From positions 1-64,000 of the forward strand of contig CAVQNH010000032.1 in NCBI GenBank assembly GCA_963713815.1: 64,000 nt of DNA. The letters run 5' to 3'. Of this stretch, positions 44,373 through 52,998 are shown piece after piece. The translations under genes and the position numbers were made by a program. Numbering within the stretch: the first letter of the stretch is position 1; every line of letters begins with the position of its first letter. The stretch is from RYN-230 sp963713815. Lineage in GTDB: Bacteria > Actinomycetota > Actinomycetes > Streptosporangiales > Streptosporangiaceae. The notes beneath the pieces were generated by a model that was given only the letters and a program-made list of their open reading frames with translations, made no database searches and was not told the DNA's origin.

Positions 44373-46118
44373 GTGCGCACCAACGACGAGGTCGCCGCGC
44401 TGCTCGCCGAGTACGCCGACCTGCTCGCGATCACCGGCGGTGACGCGTTCCGGATCAGGTCCTACGAGAAGGCCGCCCGCTCGGTCGGGGGCTACCCGCA
44501 GGACCTGGCCCGGGTCGATCCCGCCGAGCTGGACAAGATCCCGAACGTGGGCCGGGCCATCGCGGCCAAGATCCGCGACTACCTGGGCACCGGCCACATC
44601 CGCCAGCTGGAGGCGATGCGCGCCCGGGTGCCCGACGGGGTGCGCCGGCTGACCGGGGTGGCCGGGCTGGGGCCGAAACGGGCCATGGTCCTGTACACCG
44701 AGCGCGGCATCGACTCCATCGACGAGCTGGAAGCGGCGATCGCCGCGGGCCGGCTGGAGGGCCTGCCCGGCTTCGGCCCCAAGTCCGGGGAGAACCTGCT
44801 CCGCGGCATCGAGCTGATCCGCAGGTCCGCGGGCCGGATCCGGATCGACACCGCGATGGACCTGGCCACGGAGCTCATCGCCAGGCTGTCCGGCGTGCCC
44901 GGCTGTACCCGGTGCGCGTACGCGGGCTCGCTGCGCCGGATGCGGGACACGATCGGCGACGTGGACATCCTCGCGGCGGCCGCGGACCCGGCCGCGCTGA
45001 TGGCCGCGTTCCGGGAGCTGCCGCTGGCCGCCGAGGTGATCGCCAGCGGCGACGCGAAGACCTCGATCCGCACCGCCGACGGGATCCAGGCCGACCTGCG
45101 GGTCGTCCCGGAGGGCAGCTGGGGCGCGGCGCTGCTGTACTTCACCGGGTCGCAGGCGCACAACGTCCGGCTCCGCGAGATGGCCATCCACCGCGGGCAG
45201 AAGCTGTCCGAGTACGGCGTGTTCGACGCCGGGACCGGCGCGGGCAGCGGGGCGCTGCTCGCCGCCGCGACCGAGGAGGAGGTGTACCAGGCGCTGGGGC
45301 TGCCGTGGATCCCGCCGCCGCTGCGCGAGGACAGCGGGGAGATCGAGGCCGCGCAGCGCGGCGGGCTGCCCGTCCTGGTCACGGAGGCCGACCTGCGCGG
45401 CGACCTGCACACCCACACCAACCTGACCGACGGCGTCGCGCCGCTGGCCGACATGCTGGAGGCCGCGGCGGCCCGCGGCTACGCCTACTACGCGGTCACC
45501 GACCATGCCCCCAACCTGTTCATGCAGCGGATGACCGACGAGAAGATGCTGGCCCAGCGGGCCGAGGTGCGCCGCCTGGATGGCCAGTACGGCGGGATGC
45601 GGCTGCTGCACGGCACCGAGCTGAACATCGGCCCGGACGGCGAGGTGGACTGGCCGGCGGAGTTCCTCGAGGGCTTCGACCTGTGCGTGGCCTCGGTGCA
45701 CTCCCACTTCACCCAGCCGCGCGAGGAGATGACCCGGCGGATGCTGCGGGCCATCGAGAACCCGTACGTCGCGATCCTCGGCCATCCCACCACCCGGATG
45801 ATCGGCCGGCGCCCGCCGGTGGACGCCGACCTCGACGCGGTGTACGAGGCGTGCGCGCGGACCGGCACCGCGATCGAGATCGACGCGTTCCCGGACCGGC
45901 TGGACCTGTCCGCCGAGCATGTCCGGCTGGCCCGCCGGCACGGCGCGGTGTTCAGCATCGACAGCGACGCGCACGCGGTCGGCCACCTGGACGTGATGCG
46001 CTACGGGATCGGCACCGCGCAGCGCGGCTGGCTCGGCCCGGACGAGGTGATCAACACCTGGCCGCTGGACCGGCTGACCGCGTTCCTGCACGCCAAGCGG
46101 GCGCGGGGCAGAGCGTGA
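44373..46118 (+). CDS. polX: Family X DNA polymerase with PHP domain
   Basis: This 581-residue bacterial PolX is used in gap filling and base excision repair. Residues ~1-150 hold the 8-kDa-like region with helix-hairpin-helix motifs (IPNVGRAIAAKI, GVAGLGPKRA, LPGFGPKSG). The palm has GSLRRMRDTIGDVDIL with the catalytic Asp pair and a third Asp in QADLRVV. A C-terminal PHP phosphoesterase domain (DLHTHTNLTDG, TDHA, HGTELNI, SVHSHF, GHPTTR, DSDAH) supplies 3'-5' exonuclease activity. It starts at GTG 44,373 and overlaps the convergent ABC ATPase gene by 68 bp. Confidence 0.95.
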   Translation: MRTNDEVAALLAEYADLLAITGGDAFRIRSYEKAARSVGGYPQDLARVDPAELDKIPNVGRAIAAKIRDYLGTGHIRQLEAMRARVPDGVRRLTGVAGLGPKRAMVLYTERGIDSIDELEAAIAAGRLEGLPGFGPKSGENLLRGIELIRRSAGRIRIDTAMDLATELIARLSGVPGCTRCAYAGSLRRMRDTIGDVDILAAAADPAALMAAFRELPLAAEVIASGDAKTSIRTADGIQADLRVVPEGSWGAALLYFTGSQAHNVRLREMAIHRGQKLSEYGVFDAGTGAGSGALLAAATEEEVYQALGLPWIPPPLREDSGEIEAAQRGGLPVLVTEADLRGDLHTHTNLTDGVAPLADMLEAAAARGYAYYAVTDHAPNLFMQRMTDEKMLAQRAEVRRLDGQYGGMRLLHGTELNIGPDGEVDWPAEFLEGFDLCVASVHSHFTQPREEMTRRMLRAIENPYVAILGHPTTRMIGRRPPVDADLDAVYEACARTGTAIEIDAFPDRLDLSAEHVRLARRHGAVFSIDSDAHAVGHLDVMRYGIGTAQRGWLGPDEVINTWPLDRLTAFLHAKRARGRA

Positions 46119-46998
46119 TCACGACCCGGCCCCGGGCCCGGCTCCCGGCGACCCGGCCCCCGGCGGCCCGGTGGCCGGCGTCAGCGGTCTTCCCGGCCGC
46201 CGGGTCCTCCTGCCCGCGGACCAGGCGGCCCACTGATGCCCGCAGGTGCACGAAGGCCGGGAGTTCCCGGGTGCTGATCTGGTCCCGCGGTGCAGGCAGG
46301 TCCACCGGCAGGTCGGCGCGGACCCGCCCGGGTCCGCGGGTGAGCACCACCACCCGGTCCCCGACGTAGACGCTCTCGTCGATGTCGTGGGTGACCAGCA
46401 GGATCGTGATGTCCCGTTCCCGGCGCACGGCCAGGATCAGGTCCTCCAGGTCCTCGCGGGTCTGCGCATCGACCGACCCGAACGGCTCGTCCATGAGCAG
46501 CAGCACCGGGTCGCAGGCCAGCGCGCGGGCGATGGCCACCCGCTGCTGCATCCCGCCGGACAGCTGCCACGGGTACCGCGTCCGCGCGCCGGCCAGCCCG
46601 ACGGTCTCCAGCGCCCGCGCCGCCACCTCCCGCCGCTCCGCACGCGCCGTCCGGCCGGCCCGCCCGCCGCTTTTTCTCCGCAACGGAAGACCGACGTTGT
46701 CCTGGACACTCAGCCACGGCAGGAGGGACCGGCTGTAATCCTGGAACACCACGGCCAGCCCGTCGGGAACCCGGTCCACCGGGGCCCCGTCCAGGACCAC
46801 AGCACCGGACGCCGGGGTGATCAGCCCGGCCACGCAGCGCAGCAGGGTGGACTTGCCGCACCCGGACGGGCCCACGATGCTGACCAGCTCGCCGTCGGCG
46901 ACCCGGAGCGAGACCTTGTCCAGGGCCAGGTGACCGGCCTCGCCGTGTCCAGGCTGGGCTGCGCCGTACCAGTGAGTCAGGTCGTTTATCTCTAGCAT
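46051..46998 (-). CDS. ABC transporter ATP-binding protein, SsuB/TauB type
   Basis: This 315-residue ATPase belongs to the nitrate/sulfonate/taurine importer family. It has Walker A GPSGCGKST, signature QLSGGMQQRVAIARAL and Walker B VLLLMDEPFGSVD, with the THD H-loop followed by DESVYVGDRVVVL. The last ~65 residues are Arg/Ala/Gly-rich and overlap polX antisense by 68 bp, so the C-terminus may be extended by a lost stop. The permease gene follows upstream with 17 bp between. No solute-binding protein gene is present. Confidence 0.9.
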   Translation of the reverse strand: MLEINDLTHWYGAAQPGHGEAGHLALDKVSLRVADGELVSIVGPSGCGKSTLLRCVAGLITPASGAVVLDGAPVDRVPDGLAVVFQDYSRSLLPWLSVQDNVGLPLRRKSGGRAGRTARAERREVAARALETVGLAGARTRYPWQLSGGMQQRVAIARALACDPVLLLMDEPFGSVDAQTREDLEDLILAVRRERDITILLVTHDIDESVYVGDRVVVLTRGPGRVRADLPVDLPAPRDQISTRELPAFVHLRASVGRLVRGQEDPAAGKTADAGHRAAGGRVAGSRARGRVVITLCPAPAWRAGTRSAGPAARC

Positions 46999-47015
46999 GC
47001 CGCTCCCGGCTCCCG

Positions 47016-47858
47016 TTAGTTTCCGTGCTGGCGGGCTCCGCTGTGCCAGGCCAGCACCCGGTGCTCCGCGGCCAGTTCCAGCGCGTTGAGCAGGTTCCCG
47101 AGGATGGCGATGAGCACGAGGGTGGCCCAGACCCAGGTCATGTCGAAGGAGCTCTCGGCGTTGTTCATCTCGTAGCCGATGCCGCTGCTGCTCCCGGCGA
47201 GCTCGGCGAACACCATCAGGATGAGGGCCAGGGCGATGCTCAGCCGCAGCCCGGCGAAGAATTTGGGCAGGGCGGCGGGGATGATCAGCCGGACCAGCCG
47301 CTGCCCGGCCGACAGCCGGAACGCCCGGGCCGTCTCCACCTGGACCGGGTCGAGGAACCTCGCCCCGTCCGCGGTGTTCAGCAGGATCGGCCAGATGGTC
47401 CCGAACACGATCGTGGCCACCTCCATCTGGGTGCCGATCCGGAACAGGGCGATGAACACCGGGACCAGGGTCACCGCGGGCAGCGCCCGGGCGAACTGGA
47501 GCAGCGGGTCAAGGACCCGGACCGCGGCCGCTGAGCGGCCCAGGACCAGGCCGAGTGCGCCGCCCGCCGCCGCCGCGATGGCCAGCGCGGCCAGCACCCG
47601 GGCCAGGCTGGGCAGGATGTTCGCGATCGCGTCGTGGGTCAGGAACAGGTGCGTGGCCGGGCCGGAGAACCACAAGTGGTACATCCGGGCCGCGATCTGC
47701 GACGGCGGCGGGAAGAAGCTGCTGGGGCGGGCCCGGGTCCACAACTCCCAGAGCCCGGCCACCACCGCGAGCACGATCCAGCGGCGCAGGGGCGTGAGCC
47801 GGCGCCAGGAGAACCGGTCCCGCCCGCGCGGCCGCCCGGCTGCCCCGGCCGCGCTCAC
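47016..47858 (-). CDS. ABC transporter permease, SsuC/TauC type
   Basis: This 280-residue permease has six hydrophobic segments and the EAA-loop region ETARAFRLSAGQRLVRLIIPAALPKFFAGLRLSIALALILMVFAELAG that contacts the ATPase. GTG 47,858 is preceded by GGGGGAGG and overlaps the TGA of a truncated sister permease. It forms a sulfonate- or nitrate-type importer core with the ATPase. Without a binding protein or a second full permease, its function is doubtful unless supplied elsewhere. Confidence 0.9.
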   Translation of the reverse strand: MSAAGAAGRPRGRDRFSWRRLTPLRRWIVLAVVAGLWELWTRARPSSFFPPPSQIAARMYHLWFSGPATHLFLTHDAIANILPSLARVLAALAIAAAAGGALGLVLGRSAAAVRVLDPLLQFARALPAVTLVPVFIALFRIGTQMEVATIVFGTIWPILLNTADGARFLDPVQVETARAFRLSAGQRLVRLIIPAALPKFFAGLRLSIALALILMVFAELAGSSSGIGYEMNNAESSFDMTWVWATLVLIAILGNLLNALELAAEHRVLAWHSGARQHGN

Positions 47859-47989
47859 CCGGCCTCCCCCAGCTGAGCCTGGTGCCAGGGCAGCAGCCGG
47901 TCCTGGGCCCAGACCAGGCCGCCGTTGAGGACCAGGCCGAGCACGCCGCACCAGAAGGCCGCGGCCAGCACCAGCGCCGTGCTGGCTGG
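47855..47989 (-). pseudogene. C-terminal remnant of a second SsuC-type permease
   Basis: The 44 codons between the TGA of the next gene upstream (47,990-47,992) and the TGA at 47,855 read PASTALVLAAAFWCGVLGLVLNGGLVWAQDRLLPWHQAQLGEAG. That is the last membrane helix and tail of a TauC/SsuC-like permease. There is no start codon at the right place, and everything upstream of it is replaced by the phosphoribosyltransferase gene. This marks a deletion joining the two. Confidence 0.75.
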
Positions 47990-49330
47990 TCAGCCCACCG
48001 CCGCCGGGCCGGTCCGCAGGTACCGCGCGAACCAGTCACGGGCGCGCCACGCCACCTGCTCCAGCGTCCCGGGCTCGGCGAACAGGTGCCCGGCGCCCGG
48101 GATCACCACGAGCTGGCTCTCGCCGCGCAGCTGCGCCCGGGCGGCCACGTTGAGCTCGAGCACCCGGTCGTCCAGCCCGCCGACGAGGAGCAGGGTCGGT
48201 GACCGGACCGCGCCCAGCGCCGCCCCGGCCAGGTCCGGGCGGCCGCCCCGGGAGACCACGGCGGCGATCCCGCCGTCCCCGCCTTCCTGATCAAGGCCGG
48301 CGGCGGCCCGCAGCGCCGCGGCCGCCCCGGTGCTGGCCCCGAAGTAACCCACCGGGACCTCAGCCAGCCCGGGCTGCCCGCGCAGCCAGCCGGTGGCCGC
48401 GGACAGCCTGCCGGCCAGCAGGCCGATATCGAACACGTTGGCCCGGTCCGCTTCCTCCTGCGGGGTCAGCAGATCGAATTGCAGGCTGCCCAGGCCGATC
48501 ACGTGCAGGGCCCCGGCCACGAACATGTTCCGCGGGCTGTTGCGGCTGCTGCCGCTGCCGTGCGCGAAGACCACCACCCCGCGCGCCCCGTCCGGGATGG
48601 TCAGCCGTCCCGGCAGCGGGACCGGCCCGGCCATGACGATGACCTCCCGGTCCGCGGGGGCCGCCGCGGCGGGAGAACCCGGTCCTTTCCCGGACCGGCG
48701 GAGCAGCTCGACCACTTCCGCGTCACTGGTCTGCGTGAAGTCCTGGTACCACTGGCCGATGGCCAGGAACGGCTCGGGCACTTCCGCGGCGAGCACCTCG
48801 TCGGCCGAGCTGGCCAGCGCGTCGAGGGAGGCCTGCGGCGCGACCGGGACGGCCAGCACCACGCGGGCCGCCCCGTGCGCCCGCGCCACCTGGCACGCCG
48901 CCCGCGCGGTGGACCCGGTCGCGATCCCGTCGTCCACCACGATCGCGGTCTTGCCGGTCAGCGGCACCCTCGGGTGGCCGGCCCGGTAGCGGCCGGCCCG
49001 CCGTCCGAGCTCGGCCCGCTCACGGTCCTCGACCTCGGCGAATTCCCGGTCGCTGACGTGTTCCGCCTCGACCACGTCGTAGTTGACCACCCGGACGCCG
49101 TCCTCGCCGATCGCGCCCATGGCCAGCTCAGGCTGGGCGGGCAGGCCGACCTTGCGGACCAGGATGACGTCCAGCGGGGCGTCCAGCACCCGGGCGATCT
49201 GGTAGGCGACCGGGATACCGCCCCGGGGCAGGCCGAGCACCACGGTGCCCGCGCCCCGCTCGATCGTCGGCTGGCTGGCCAGCAGGCCGGCCAGCCGCCG
49301 CCCGGCGTCGGCGCGATCGAGGAAGGGCAT
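47990..49330 (-). CDS. Phosphoribosyltransferase - alpha/beta-hydrolase fusion
   Basis: This protein has about 446 residues from ATG 49,330 (or GTG 49,339). The N-terminal ~215 residues are a type I phosphoribosyltransferase, with GLPRGGIPVAYQIA, VRKVGLP and the PRPP loop TAIVVDDGIATGSTA. The C-terminal half is a dienelactone-hydrolase-like alpha/beta hydrolase with FAHGSGSSRNS, the nucleophile elbow GYFGASTGAAA (Ser), a late Asp (GGLDDRV) and His (GAGHLF). Such fusions are known in actinobacteria but their reaction is not. The 3' end abuts the permease remnant, so the stop may have been set by a deletion; both domains look complete. Confidence 0.88.
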   Translation of the reverse strand: MPFLDRADAGRRLAGLLASQPTIERGAGTVVLGLPRGGIPVAYQIARVLDAPLDVILVRKVGLPAQPELAMGAIGEDGVRVVNYDVVEAEHVSDREFAEVEDRERAELGRRAGRYRAGHPRVPLTGKTAIVVDDGIATGSTARAACQVARAHGAARVVLAVPVAPQASLDALASSADEVLAAEVPEPFLAIGQWYQDFTQTSDAEVVELLRRSGKGPGSPAAAAPADREVIVMAGPVPLPGRLTIPDGARGVVVFAHGSGSSRNSPRNMFVAGALHVIGLGSLQFDLLTPQEEADRANVFDIGLLAGRLSAATGWLRGQPGLAEVPVGYFGASTGAAAALRAAAGLDQEGGDGGIAAVVSRGGRPDLAGAALGAVRSPTLLLVGGLDDRVLELNVAARAQLRGESQLVVIPGAGHLFAEPGTLEQVAWRARDWFARYLRTGPAAVG

Positions 49331-49346
49331 CCGGCTCACCCCCCGC

Positions 49347-50273
49347 TTACGTGCCGAGCAGCGACATGAGGAGCCGGCGGGTGCGCACGGCGTCGTCCCC
49401 GCGGCCGAACTCCCCGGCCACGAAGTCGGTCACCCCGGCGTCGGCCAGGTCAGCGAGCTGGGCCTCGACGGCCGCCTCGTCCCCGACCAGCGCGACGTCC
49501 GCCGGGCCGGCCGCCCCCTCCCGGTCGAGCATGGCCCGGTAGGACGGCAGCTGGCCGTAGATGGCGAAGACCTTGGCCGCGGCGGCCCGCGCCGCGTCCG
49601 GGTCGCTGGTCACGCAGATGGGCAGGATGCAGACCACCCGCGGGCTGGGCCGGCCCAGCGCGTCCGCCTCGGTGGTGATGGTCGGCACGATGTGGGACCG
49701 CACGGTGGCGGGCCCGGTCATCCACAGCACCGTGCCGTCCGCCAGCTGGGCGGCCAGCCGGAGCATCCGGGGCCCGAGCGCCGCCAGCAGGAGCGGGACC
49801 GGCGTGGGCCCGGGAGTGGACAGCGTGATGTCGGCACTGACCTGGTTCCCGTGCACCTTGGCCGGCTCCCCGTGCAGCAGCGGCCGCAGGACCGACAGGT
49901 ACTCCCGGGTGTGCTCGACCGGCTTGCCGAAGTCGTACCCGAACATGTTCGCGATGACGACCTCGTGGGAGGTCCCGACGCCCAGGGCCAGCCGCCCGCC
50001 CGTGGCGGCCGCCACGGTCAGCGCCTGCTGGGCCAGGGCGGCCGGATGCCGCGGGTAGGTGGGGACGACCGCCGTGCCCAGCTCGATCCCGGGCACCTGG
50101 CTGCCCGCCACCGCGAGCGTGGTCAGCGCGTCGAGGCCGAAGATGTTGTTCATCCAGGCGGACGCGAAGCCGTCGTCCGCCGCGCGGCGCAGTGCGTCGC
50201 GCACCTGGTCCAGTGGTGGCCGGCCCTGGGCATCCGGTCCGGACGGGTCCGGCAGTGACACGCCAATCCGCAT
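49347..50273 (-). CDS. LLM-class (luciferase-like, probably F420-dependent) oxidoreductase
   Basis: ATG 50,273 with GGAGCGGAG upstream gives 308 residues of a bacterial luciferase-like TIM barrel: MRIGVSLPDP, AVVPTYPRHPAALAQQALTVAAATGGRLALGVGTSHE and FGKPVEHTREYLSVLRPLLHGE. This branch in actinomycetes mostly uses coenzyme F420 rather than FMN. The substrate is unknown. It lies 31 bp downstream of psuG on the same strand, in what could be one transcript. Confidence 0.88.
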   Translation of the reverse strand: MRIGVSLPDPSGPDAQGRPPLDQVRDALRRAADDGFASAWMNNIFGLDALTTLAVAGSQVPGIELGTAVVPTYPRHPAALAQQALTVAAATGGRLALGVGTSHEVVIANMFGYDFGKPVEHTREYLSVLRPLLHGEPAKVHGNQVSADITLSTPGPTPVPLLLAALGPRMLRLAAQLADGTVLWMTGPATVRSHIVPTITTEADALGRPSPRVVCILPICVTSDPDAARAAAAKVFAIYGQLPSYRAMLDREGAAGPADVALVGDEAAVEAQLADLADAGVTDFVAGEFGRGDDAVRTRRLLMSLLGT

Positions 50274-50304
50274 GGGGTTCTCCGCTCCGTTGCGACCCTG
50301 TGGG

Positions 50305-51207
50305 TCAGTCCTGCCCCGCATACGCCACCGCTACCTCCGCGGCCAGTCCCGCGTTGTCGGCGATCAGCTGCCGGTTGACCTCGATACTGCGCCCCCCGCT
50401 GAGCTCGTGCACCAGGTCCAGCACCGCGGGGGTCACGGCCTGCCCCCGGATCCCCTGCTCGCGGACCCGGCCGACCGCCTCGGCGAGGATGGGCTCGATG
50501 TCCAGCGAAGGATCCGGTGGCCTGGCCAGAAGCACTCCGGACGGTCCGTTGAGGAGCCAATGCACAGCGGCGAGGCGGGCGGCCTCCGCGGCCTCGGTCA
50601 CCACCGCGGAGACTGGCGGGCCACCGTCGGCGCTGTAGAACATCGGGATCGTGGCGGTGCGCCAGCCCAGCACCGGCACGGCGAGGGTCTCCAGCAGTTC
50701 CGCGGTCGCCGCCACGTCCAGGATGGACTTGACGCCGGACGACACCACGAGGACCTGGGTGCGGGCGATCTGCGGCAGGTCGGCCGAGACGTCGGGGACC
50801 GTGGCGAAGCCGCGGTGCACCCCGCCGGTGCCGCCGGTGGCCATGAACCGGATCCCGGCCAGCCGGCAGACCGCCAGCGTGCCGCCGACCGTGGTCGCCC
50901 CCAGCGCGCCCTGGACCAGGCACGCGGCCAGGTCGCGGGCCCCCACCTTGCGGGCCGCGCCGCCCGCGCTGGCGAACCGCTTCAGGTCGGGCTCGGCCAG
51001 CCCGACCCGCAGCGTGCCGTCCACGATGCCGATCGTGGCGGGCACCGCGCCCGCGTCCCGGACCCGGGCCTCGGAGGCCAGCGCCACCTGGACGCCCTCG
51101 CCGCCGGGGAAGCCGTGCGAGATCAGCGTGGTCTCCAGCGCGACCACGGGCCGGCCGTCGTCCAGGGCGTCCTGGACTTCTTCCGTCACCAGCGGGTCGA
51201 TTCTCAT
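50305..51207 (-). CDS. psuG: Pseudouridine-5'-phosphate glycosidase
   Basis: This 300-residue PsuG splits pseudouridine 5'-phosphate to uracil and ribose-5-phosphate. It shows VVALETTLISHGFPGGEGV, VPATIGIVDG, KVGARDL, TTVGGTLAVCRLAGIRFMATGGTGGVHRG and VSSGVKSILD, all family hallmarks, with the catalytic Lys and Glu retained. It overlaps the kinase gene by 4 bp. Together they form the standard pseudouridine degradation pair from RNA turnover. Confidence 0.96.
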   Translation of the reverse strand: MRIDPLVTEEVQDALDDGRPVVALETTLISHGFPGGEGVQVALASEARVRDAGAVPATIGIVDGTLRVGLAEPDLKRFASAGGAARKVGARDLAACLVQGALGATTVGGTLAVCRLAGIRFMATGGTGGVHRGFATVPDVSADLPQIARTQVLVVSSGVKSILDVAATAELLETLAVPVLGWRTATIPMFYSADGGPPVSAVVTEAAEAARLAAVHWLLNGPSGVLLARPPDPSLDIEPILAEAVGRVREQGIRGQAVTPAVLDLVHELSGGRSIEVNRQLIADNAGLAAEVAVAYAGQD

Positions 51208-52031
51208 GGCATCGCTCCCATCTTGGCCACCGCCCGGGCGGCGGCGGCCAGGCCCACGCTCACCCCGCCGACCAGGTATCCCGCGGCGAACGCGTCCCCC
51301 GCCCCGGTCGGGTCCACCGCGTCCACCGGCTGAGCCGGGTACACCGTGCCCCCGGCCCGCACGCCCCGGGCGCCCAGCTTCACCACCAGATCGGTTCCAG
51401 CCAGGCCCGTTCCACCGAGCTCCCCGATCAGGTCCGCCTCGGCCTCGTTCCCGAACACGACCTCGGGCCGGAGCCGGCCGAGGAGCGCCCGGAAGCGGGC
51501 CACGCCGTAGTCATGCAGCACGGCCGTCGATGATAGGTCAACGCTGAGCCGGGGCACGCGGGCGGCCGCGGCCAGGGCGGCCCCGCTGACCGGCGAACGG
51601 GTCAGGCTGTAGGCCGGCAGATGCAGCAGGCCGCAGCCGGCGAGCCACGCCTCGTCCAGGGCGTCCGCGCTCAGCTCCGGCCCCACGCCCCGGTCGGTCA
51701 GCATCGACCGGCGCGCGCCGTCGTAGGACAGGGACACCACCACCCCGGTCGGCCCGTCGATCACCGGCCCGTACAGGGACACCCCGCGGTTGCGCAGGTC
51801 GCCGGCCACCAGCTGGGCGGCCTGGTCGGTGCCGCGCGCCGCGATGAGCCGGGCCTGCCCGCCGAGGGCCGCGATCCACGCCGCCACGTTGGCCGCCTGG
51901 CCGCCCGGCCCGACCCAGGTGCGCGCCGGGGTGTCGGTCTCCTCCGCCACCGGCCCCTCCGGGCAGACCACGACGTCGAGGTGCGCGTCGCCCAGCACGC
52001 AGAAGACTGTCACTCGGCAGGGGTGTCCCAT
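51204..52031 (-). CDS. PfkB-family kinase, probably pseudouridine kinase
   Basis: This ~275-residue ribokinase-fold enzyme has VLGDAHLDVVV at the start, GGQAANVAAWIAALGG, and the C-terminal catalytic DPTGAGDAFAAGYLVGGVSVG with the catalytic Asp. Direct coupling with psuG (ATGA overlap) argues for PsuK, which phosphorylates pseudouridine. Starts at ATG 52,052, ATG 52,031 or GTG 52,013 are all in frame; I chose 52,031. The divergent gene starts 112 bp away. Confidence 0.87.
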   Translation of the reverse strand: MGHPCRVTVFCVLGDAHLDVVVCPEGPVAEETDTPARTWVGPGGQAANVAAWIAALGGQARLIAARGTDQAAQLVAGDLRNRGVSLYGPVIDGPTGVVVSLSYDGARRSMLTDRGVGPELSADALDEAWLAGCGLLHLPAYSLTRSPVSGAALAAAARVPRLSVDLSSTAVLHDYGVARFRALLGRLRPEVVFGNEAEADLIGELGGTGLAGTDLVVKLGARGVRAGGTVYPAQPVDAVDPTGAGDAFAAGYLVGGVSVGLAAAARAVAKMGAMP

Positions 52032-52143
52032 CTGTGGGTGAACGATGAGCAATTGATCATCTCACCGGGGCGGGTGGCGACTACGCTGAGGCCCCGTTGA
52101 CTTGCGGCGACTCCGGGCCGCGGTCCCGGCGAAGGAGAATCAG

Positions 52144-52992
52144 ATGCCCCTGTTCGGCGGCGGGTCAGGCGACGACACGACGACGTGGGAGCCCCAGGCC
52201 GCGGACAGCCGCCTGGCCCACACCGCCGGGGCCGAGGCGGACGGGGTGTTCACCTCCGACCTGTCGGTATCGGAATACGTGCTGCTGGGTGAGGCGGGCT
52301 TCGAGCCGCTGGGGTTCGTGGTCGGCTCATCGATCTACCATGTCGGGCTGCAGATCGGCCGGTGGTCCCAGAACACCGAGCTGGACGTCCTCACCCAGGC
52401 CATGTACAACGCCCGTGAGCTGGCCATGGCCCGGATGCGTGCGGAGGCCGACCACCTCAGCGCCGACGGCATAGTCGGGGTCAACCTGCGGATGCAGATG
52501 TACGCCTGGGGCCAGGACGTGCTGGAGTTCGTGGCCACGGGCACCGCGGTCCGGGCCCTGGGCGGCGAGGGCGCGCACCGGGCCCCCGACGGCCGCGCGT
52601 TCACCTCGGACCTGTCCGCGCAGGACTTCTTCCGGCTGCTGGCCGGCGGGGCGGTGCCGGTGGCATTCGTGCTGGGCACCTGCGTCTACCACATCGCGCA
52701 CCAGTCGGCCATGCAGGCGCTGCGCCAGACGGGGCGGAACCAGGAGATGCTCCAGTTCACCCAGGGGGTCTACGACGCCCGCGAGCTGGCCCTGGTCCGG
52801 ATGCAGGCCGAGGCGACCGTCGCCCGCGCGTCCGGCATCGTCGGCGTCAGCATCGCGGTCTCCAACCACGTGTGGGGCGAGCACGCGACCGAGTTCCTGG
52901 CCACCGGGACCGCGATCCGCCGGCTCGGCGAGGAGCACCGGCTGCCCGCCACGACCCCCAAGCCCACGTTCACGCTGGGCCTGGATTCCTGA
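52144..52992 (+). CDS. Protein with two YbjQ/UPF0145-like heavy-metal-binding domains
   Basis: ATG 52,144, with AAGGAG upstream, gives 282 residues. Two related halves follow each other. TSDLSVSEYVLLGEAGFEPLGFVVGSS with ARELAMARMRAEADHLSADGIVGVNLRM is followed by TSDLSAQDFFRLLAGGAVPVAFVLGTC with ARELALVRMQAEATVARASGIVGVSIAV. Each ends in an ATGTA(I/V)R motif. The helix ARE(L)A-x2-RM-x-A-EA and strand IVGV identify YbjQ-like domains, whose pentameric ring and metal role come from structural work on homologues. The duplication means one chain contributes two ring positions. The upstream partner is not known. Confidence 0.8.
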   Translation: MPLFGGGSGDDTTTWEPQAADSRLAHTAGAEADGVFTSDLSVSEYVLLGEAGFEPLGFVVGSSIYHVGLQIGRWSQNTELDVLTQAMYNARELAMARMRAEADHLSADGIVGVNLRMQMYAWGQDVLEFVATGTAVRALGGEGAHRAPDGRAFTSDLSAQDFFRLLAGGAVPVAFVLGTCVYHIAHQSAMQALRQTGRNQEMLQFTQGVYDARELALVRMQAEATVARASGIVGVSIAVSNHVWGEHATEFLATGTAIRRLGEEHRLPATTPKPTFTLGLDS

Positions 52993-52998
52993 GCCTGG

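Noticed and set aside
41376..46091. A 1571-codon open frame on the minus strand
   Set aside because: It is antisense to the nSTAND-WD40 and polX genes, has the Arg/Pro/Gly-rich composition typical of the antisense frame of GC-rich genes, and shows no domain motif.
46672..46690. A possible fourth copy of the dispersed 18-mer
   Set aside because: CCGCAACGGAAGACCG differs at several positions and lies inside the ABC ATPase coding sequence, so it is probably chance.
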